From: Mycobacterium sp.
Lineage (GTDB): Bacteria > Actinomycetota > Actinomycetes > Mycobacteriales > Mycobacteriaceae
Length of the DNA stretch: 9,962 nt
Direction of reading: 5' to 3'
Assembly: GCA_025965815.1 (NCBI GenBank)
Contig: JAOPWF010000751.1
Location: forward strand, 1-9,962
The notes beneath the pieces are model-generated. The model searched no databases and had not been told where the DNA came from. It saw only the letters and a list, made by a program, of their open reading frames with translations. Numbering within the stretch: position 1 is the first letter of the stretch; each line of letters begins with the position of its first letter. The position numbers were made by a program, and so were the translations under genes. Positions 6,308 through 9,962 of this stretch are shown piece after piece.

Positions 6308-7219
6308 ATGGCGCGCACCGATAACGACAGCTGGGATCTGGCCTCCAGCGTCGGAGCGACGGCGACGATGGTCGCGGCGTCACGGGCGCTGGCATCGCGG
6401 GGACCGGACCCGCTGATAAGCGATCCGTTCGCCGAGCCGCTGGTTCGGGCCGTTGGCGTCGACTTCTTCATCCGCCTGCTCGACGGGGAGATAGGTCAAT
6501 CCGACACCGACGACGATCCGGACGACACCCTGCAGCGGATGGCCGAAGGGATGGCGGTCCGCACCCGGTCCTTCGACGAGTTCTTCAGCGACGCGGCCGA
6601 AGCGGGCATTCGTCAGGCCGTCATCTTGGCCGCCGGCCTCGACTCGCGCCCCTACCGGCTGCCGTGGCCGCCGGACAGCGTCGTCTACGAGATCGACCAG
6701 CCCGAAGTCATCGAATTCAAGAGCACGACGCTGGCCGAGCTGGGCGCGAACCCTACGGTGGAGCGACGCACCGTCGCCATCGATTTGCGCGACGACTGGC
6801 CGGCAGCGTTGCGCCGCAGTGGGTTCGATGACTCCCAGCCGACCGCGTGGAGTGCCGAGGGCCTGCTGATGTACCTGCCCCCCGACGCCCAGGACCGGCT
6901 GTTCGACAACATCACCGCCCTCAGCGCGCCCCGCAGCAAGATAGCCACCGAATATCACACCGACGTCGACGCGATGCTCAAGGAACGCGCCAAGGCGCTC
7001 AACGACCGGTGGCGTGACTTCGGGTTCGACATCGACCTGTCCGACCTCGTCTATCACGGCGAGCGCAGCCAGCTCGTCGACTACCTGACCGCGCAGCGCT
7101 GGCAGGTGTCGACGCGGACCCGGTCCGAGCTGTTCGCCTCCTACGGGCTGCCCTTTTCCGAAGCCGACGCGCTCTTGCCGTTCCGGAACATCATCTCCGT
7201 CACCGCAACCCTGAAGTAA
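6308..7219 (+). CDS. SAM-dependent methyltransferase, mycobacterial LCM-like family, copy 2
   Basis: A 303-residue paralogue of its three neighbours. Motif I is [18 protein letters not shown] (104-121), then [12 protein letters not shown] and EGLLMYLP. Glu and Asp of the post-I motif, expected to contact SAM, are kept. Differences from the others are a proline in motif I (Pro115), a shorter middle segment after IATEY, and YLTAQRW in place of the GW seen in the other copies near the C terminus. The ATG at 6308 has AAAGGAG 5 nt upstream, starting in the stop codon of copy 1. The 10-bp gaps on both sides and conserved start region point to an operon made by tandem duplication. No substrate can be assigned. 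Confidence 0.93.
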   Translation: MARTDNDSWDLASSVGATATMVAASRALASRGPDPLISDPFAEPLVRAVGVDFFIRLLDGEIGQSDTDDDPDDTLQRMAEGMAVRTRSFDEFFSDAAEAGIRQAVILAAGLDSRPYRLPWPPDSVVYEIDQPEVIEFKSTTLAELGANPTVERRTVAIDLRDDWPAALRRSGFDDSQPTAWSAEGLLMYLPPDAQDRLFDNITALSAPRSKIATEYHTDVDAMLKERAKALNDRWRDFGFDIDLSDLVYHGERSQLVDYLTAQRWQVSTRTRSELFASYGLPFSEADALLPFRNIISVTATLK

Positions 7220-7229
7220 AGGAACCACT

Positions 7230-8135
7230 ATGGCGCGCACCGACAATGACACCTGGGATCTGGCCTCCAGCGTGGGAGCGACGGCGACGGGCGTGGCCGC
7301 CTCGCGCGCGCTGGCGTCCCGTGGACCTGACGCCCAGCTCGACGATCCGTTCGCCGAGCCACTGGTGCGCGCGGTCGGCGTCGACTTCTTCATCCGGATG
7401 GCCAGTGGGGACCTGCAGATTGACGACGACGATTCGGCGTTCAGCGAGCAGCGGATGGCCGAAGGGATCGTCGTCCGCACCCGATTCTTCGACGACTTCT
7501 TCACCGGTGCGGCGGAGTCCGGCATCCGGCAGGCCGTCATTCTGGCGTCGGGCCTCGACGCGCGGGCCTACCGCCTGGCATGGCCGGCCGGATCGGTGGT
7601 TTTCGAGGTCGATCAGCCGCAGGTCATCGACTTCAAGACCAGGACCCTGGCCGAAATCGGCGCCGCGCCCACCGCAGACCGGCGCCCGATCGGCATCGAC
7701 CTTCGCGACGACTGGCCGACAGCGTTGCGCGAACACGGCTTTGACACCACGCAACCCACAGCGTGGATCGCCGAGGGGTTGCTGATCTACCTGCCATCCG
7801 AGGCGCAAGATCGGCTGTTCGACAACATCACCGCGCTCAGCGCACCGGGCAGCCGGGTGGCCACAGAGCACGTGCCCGACCCGAAGTTCCTCAACGATGA
7901 ACGGGCACAACAGCTTACCCAACGCTGGCGCAAGCACGGCTACGACCTCGACATGTCCGAGCTGTTCTATCAGGGCGACCGCAACAGCGTCATCGAATAC
8001 CTCTCCAGGCACGGCTGGGCCCCGACCGCCAGGACCACCCAGGAGTTGTATGCCGACAACGGCTTCGACTTCCCCGAGGACGCGACGATGGCCGCGTTCG
8101 GCCACATCGAGTACGTCAGCGCTACCCTGAAGTAG
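7230..8135 (+). CDS. SAM-dependent methyltransferase, mycobacterial LCM-like family, copy 3
   Basis: A 301-residue paralogue. Motif [19 protein letters not shown] lies at 102-119, two residues earlier than in the other copies because the acidic variable segment ([15 protein letters not shown] region, about 57-72) is shorter. The post-I motif is [12 protein letters not shown], with Asp replacing the last Glu, followed by EGLLIYLP and [13 protein letters not shown]. The ATG at 7230 follows the spacer AGGAACCACT. It shares both protein and DNA blocks most clearly with copies 2 and 4. All catalytic-fold motifs are intact, so it is probably active; its methyl acceptor is unknown. Confidence 0.93.
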   Translation: MARTDNDTWDLASSVGATATGVAASRALASRGPDAQLDDPFAEPLVRAVGVDFFIRMASGDLQIDDDDSAFSEQRMAEGIVVRTRFFDDFFTGAAESGIRQAVILASGLDARAYRLAWPAGSVVFEVDQPQVIDFKTRTLAEIGAAPTADRRPIGIDLRDDWPTALREHGFDTTQPTAWIAEGLLIYLPSEAQDRLFDNITALSAPGSRVATEHVPDPKFLNDERAQQLTQRWRKHGYDLDMSELFYQGDRNSVIEYLSRHGWAPTARTTQELYADNGFDFPEDATMAAFGHIEYVSATLK

Positions 8136-8145
8136 AGGAACCACC

Positions 8146-9060
8146 GTGGCGCGCACCGAGAATGACAGCTGGGACCTGGCGTCCAGTGTGGGAGCGACGG
8201 CCACCGCGGTCGCGGCCGGCCGGGCCATCGCGTCCGCGGATCCCCGTAGGCTGATCAACGACCCGTTCGCCGCTCCGCTGGTGCGGGCGGTGGGCATCGA
8301 CTTCTTCACCAACATGGTCGACGGCGAAGTCGACATTGCCACGATCGACCCCGGTTCGGTGCCCCGGGTGCAGGCGATGATCGACGGAATGGCGTTGCGC
8401 ACCAAGTTCTTCGACGAGTACTTCATCCACGCGACCGGGGCCGGCGTCAGGCAAGCGGTGATCCTGGCCTCCGGACTCGATTCACGCGCGTACCGCCTAC
8501 CGTGGCCATCCGGCACCGTGGTCTACGAGATCGACCAGCCGCAGGTGATCGAGTTCAAGACGACCACGTTGTCCAGCATCGGCGCGACTCCCACCGCCGA
8601 GCGGCGCACCGTGTCGATCGATCTGCGCGAGGACTGGCCGGCGGCGCTGCGTGCGGCGGGCTTCGACGCCGGCGCTCCGACCGCGTGGTCGGCCGAAGGA
8701 CTGCTGATTTACCTGCCGCCCGAGGCGCAGGACCGGCTGTTCGACAACATCACGGCGCTCAGCGCTCAGGGCAGCACCATCGCCACCGAGTATGTCCCCG
8801 GGCTGAAGGACTTCGACCCCGAGAAGGCCCGCGCCGCAACCGACATCTTCCGTGCGTACGGCCTCGACATCGACATGCCGTCGCTGTTGTTCCACGGTGA
8901 GCGCAGCCACGTTCTGGAGTACTTGACGGCGAAAGGCTGGCAGACGAACGGCGTCGCACGGGCGGAACTCTTCGCGCAGCACGAGCTACCGCTGCCCGAT
9001 CTCGGCGACGACGATCCACTCGGTGAAATCGTCTACGTCAGCGGGACACTGACGGGTTAG
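8146..9060 (+). CDS. SAM-dependent methyltransferase, mycobacterial LCM-like family, copy 4
   Basis: A 304-residue paralogue starting with GTG at 8146, where copies 1-3 use ATG; the same MART(D/E)ND start and the spacer AGGAACCACC before it support this. Motif [19 protein letters not shown] (104-121), post-[13 protein letters not shown] and EGLLIYLP are intact. The family block [12 protein letters not shown] is changed to [12 protein letters not shown], and the segment at 55-80 (including [17 protein letters not shown]) is unlike the acidic runs of the other copies. The C terminus ends VSGTLTG rather than VSATLK. Last gene of the array; its TAG is 4 bp from the stop of the convergent sppA. 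Confidence 0.92.
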   Translation: MARTENDSWDLASSVGATATAVAAGRAIASADPRRLINDPFAAPLVRAVGIDFFTNMVDGEVDIATIDPGSVPRVQAMIDGMALRTKFFDEYFIHATGAGVRQAVILASGLDSRAYRLPWPSGTVVYEIDQPQVIEFKTTTLSSIGATPTAERRTVSIDLREDWPAALRAAGFDAGAPTAWSAEGLLIYLPPEAQDRLFDNITALSAQGSTIATEYVPGLKDFDPEKARAATDIFRAYGLDIDMPSLLFHGERSHVLEYLTAKGWQTNGVARAELFAQHELPLPDLGDDDPLGEIVYVSGTLTG

Positions 9061-9064
9061 GCGC

Positions 9065-9962
9065 TCAGAACCGGTAGTCGCCCATCCACAGCACACTGGC
9101 ACCGGTCAACGACCGCTCCGCCTGACCCACCAGCCCGGCCACCGAGCGGCCGAGCAGCGCACCCAGGGCATCGGACAGTGACGCCGCGGCGGGCTGCGAG
9201 GACGGGCGCGGCCGCAGGAACTCCATCAGCGACGACCCCGGATAGCTGACGATCCGAACGTCGGTGTCCGCGTCGAAGCCGGCCAGCACCTTGGCGCGTG
9301 CGACCGCGGTGCGCAGCCCGCCGAGTTCGTCGACCAGCCCGTGTTCCAGCGCGTCCGCGCCGGTCCACACCCGGCCGCGGGCCACCGCGTCGACGGCTTC
9401 GACGCTGAGGTTGCGGCCCTGCGCGACCCGCTGGATGAAGTCGGTGTAGAACAGATCCGCTTCCGCCTCGACGTGGGCGCGTTGTTCGTCGGTGAACGGC
9501 GCATTGATCGACCACGCGTCGGCGTTGGCGTTGGTGCGCACCGAATCCGAGCCGACGCCCAGACGGTCCTTCAGTTCACGGGCCACCAGCTTGCCCGTCA
9601 CCACCCCGATCGACCCGGTGATCGTGCCCGGGTTGGCCACGATCGCGTCGGCACCCATCGACACGTAGTAGCCGCCCGAGGCGGCGACGGCGCCCATCGA
9701 CGCCACGACCGGTGTGCCGCCTTCACGCGTTTTCGTCACTTCGCGCCAGATGGTCTCCGAACCGGTGACCGACCCGCCGGGGCTGTCCACCCGCAGCACG
9801 ACCGCCGAAACCGAGTCGTCAGCCGTGGCCTCCCGCAGCGCCGCCGCGATGGTGTCGCCGCCAGCACTGGAATTGCCCAGCGGAGACAGTTGCGGGCCAC
9901 CGCGACCGCTCACGATGGGGCCGGCAAGCGTGATGACGGCGATGGTGGGTTTGGACTTGCGT
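9065..9962 (-). CDS. sppA: Signal peptide peptidase SppA, C-terminal part (5' end outside window)
   Basis: 298 residues to the TGA at 9065-9067. The frame continues to the right edge without a stop (residues before the GTG at 9911-9913 read KPTIAVITLAGPIV, typical SppA), so the true start lies outside. SppA is a membrane-bound serine protease that degrades leftover signal peptides. The nucleophile is in AASGGYYVSM; its serine codon is at 9677-9679. Oxyanion/fold motifs DSPGGSV and GTITGSIGVV are present. The position 52 residues after the serine, where short B. subtilis-type enzymes carry the catalytic lysine, is not lysine (region SVRTNANADAW). This fits the long 67K type, in which the lysine comes from the N-terminal half. 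M. tuberculosis SppA (Rv0724) is also long and lies at this place. Confidence 0.93.
   Translation of the reverse strand, partial: RKSKPTIAVITLAGPIVSGRGGPQLSPLGNSSAGGDTIAAALREATADDSVSAVVLRVDSPGGSVTGSETIWREVTKTREGGTPVVASMGAVAASGGYYVSMGADAIVANPGTITGSIGVVTGKLVARELKDRLGVGSDSVRTNANADAWSINAPFTDEQRAHVEAEADLFYTDFIQRVAQGRNLSVEAVDAVARGRVWTGADALEHGLVDELGGLRTAVARAKVLAGFDADTDVRIVSYPGSSLMEFLRPRPSSQPAAASLSDALGALLGRSVAGLVGQAERSLTGASVLWMGDYRF

Larger units (their letters stand above)
6295..8148 (+). repeat. Three near-identical 10-bp intergenic spacers with ribosome binding site
   Basis: The stop-to-start junctions are AGGAGCCACA (6298-6307), AGGAACCACT (7220-7229) and AGGAACCACC (8136-8145). All three follow a stop ending in A or G to give AAAGGA or AGAGGA, and each is followed by (A/G)TGGCGCGCACCGA. 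Length is identical and at least 8 of 10 positions agree pairwise. The span given covers the array of junctions, not one continuous repeat. Conservation outside the coding frame supports duplication of whole spacer-gene units. Confidence 0.85.

Noticed and set aside
6380..8516. Long minus-strand open frames (386 and 438 codons) antisense to the methyltransferase array.
   Set aside because: They run across several paralogues and their intergenic spacers, have arginine-, glycine- and valine-rich composition and show no domain. High-GC codon use in the true plus-strand genes leaves the complementary frame open, and similarity between the shadows only mirrors paralogy.

Overview
The window looks like chromosomal DNA of a mycobacterium (Mycobacterium or Mycolicibacterium). 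Coding sequence is GC-rich throughout. The gene set is diagnostic: an ECF sigma factor closely resembling M. tuberculosis SigL with its zinc-type anti-sigma factor RslA; a short, LID-less adenylate kinase; MapA-type methionine aminopeptidase; SecY; several copies of the mycobacterial SAM-dependent methyltransferase family (TIGR00027 / leucine carboxyl methyltransferase-like); and SppA. From memory of M. tuberculosis H37Rv, the order sppA - methyltransferases - secY - adk - mapA - sigL - rslA matches Rv0724 to Rv0736.

Layout on the + axis: (1) 1-944, minus strand, the 5' two-thirds or so of a thiamine-pyrophosphate enzyme resembling acetolactate synthase, cut by the window edge. (2) 1015-2291, minus strand, sigL and rslA overlapping by 4 bp. 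(3) 2411-5082, minus strand, the tight operon secY-adk-map (4-bp overlap, then a 3-bp gap). (4) 5083-5376, a 294-bp divergent intergenic region. (5) 5377-9060, plus strand, four tandem paralogous methyltransferase genes separated by exactly 10 bp each. (6) 9065-9962, minus strand, the 3' part of sppA, converging on the last methyltransferase with only 4 bp between the stop codons.

The strongest new points are regulatory. Two exact matches to the SigL promoter pattern TGAACC-N16-CGTGTY (consensus recalled from M. tuberculosis work; the sigL copy ends in A rather than C/T) lie on the minus strand. One is immediately upstream of sigL and fixes its start codon at 2291. The other lies between rslA and the TPP enzyme gene, which predicts that this enzyme is a SigL-regulon member with its own promoter. 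The sigL promoter is also built into a perfect 14-bp inverted repeat: one arm fills the -35/-10 spacer, the other covers the ribosome binding site. A transcript started at the SigL promoter would lack the left arm, whereas a transcript entering from upstream would fold the ribosome binding site into a hairpin. This suggests a switch that lets only SigL-initiated mRNA be translated well.

The methyltransferase array looks like recent tandem duplication of a whole unit (10-bp spacer with ribosome binding site plus gene). The secY leader also carries a 15-nt palindrome with the TGGTCTGACCA core typical of FadR-type GntR operators. I saw no tRNA, rRNA, CRISPR array or insertion sequence.
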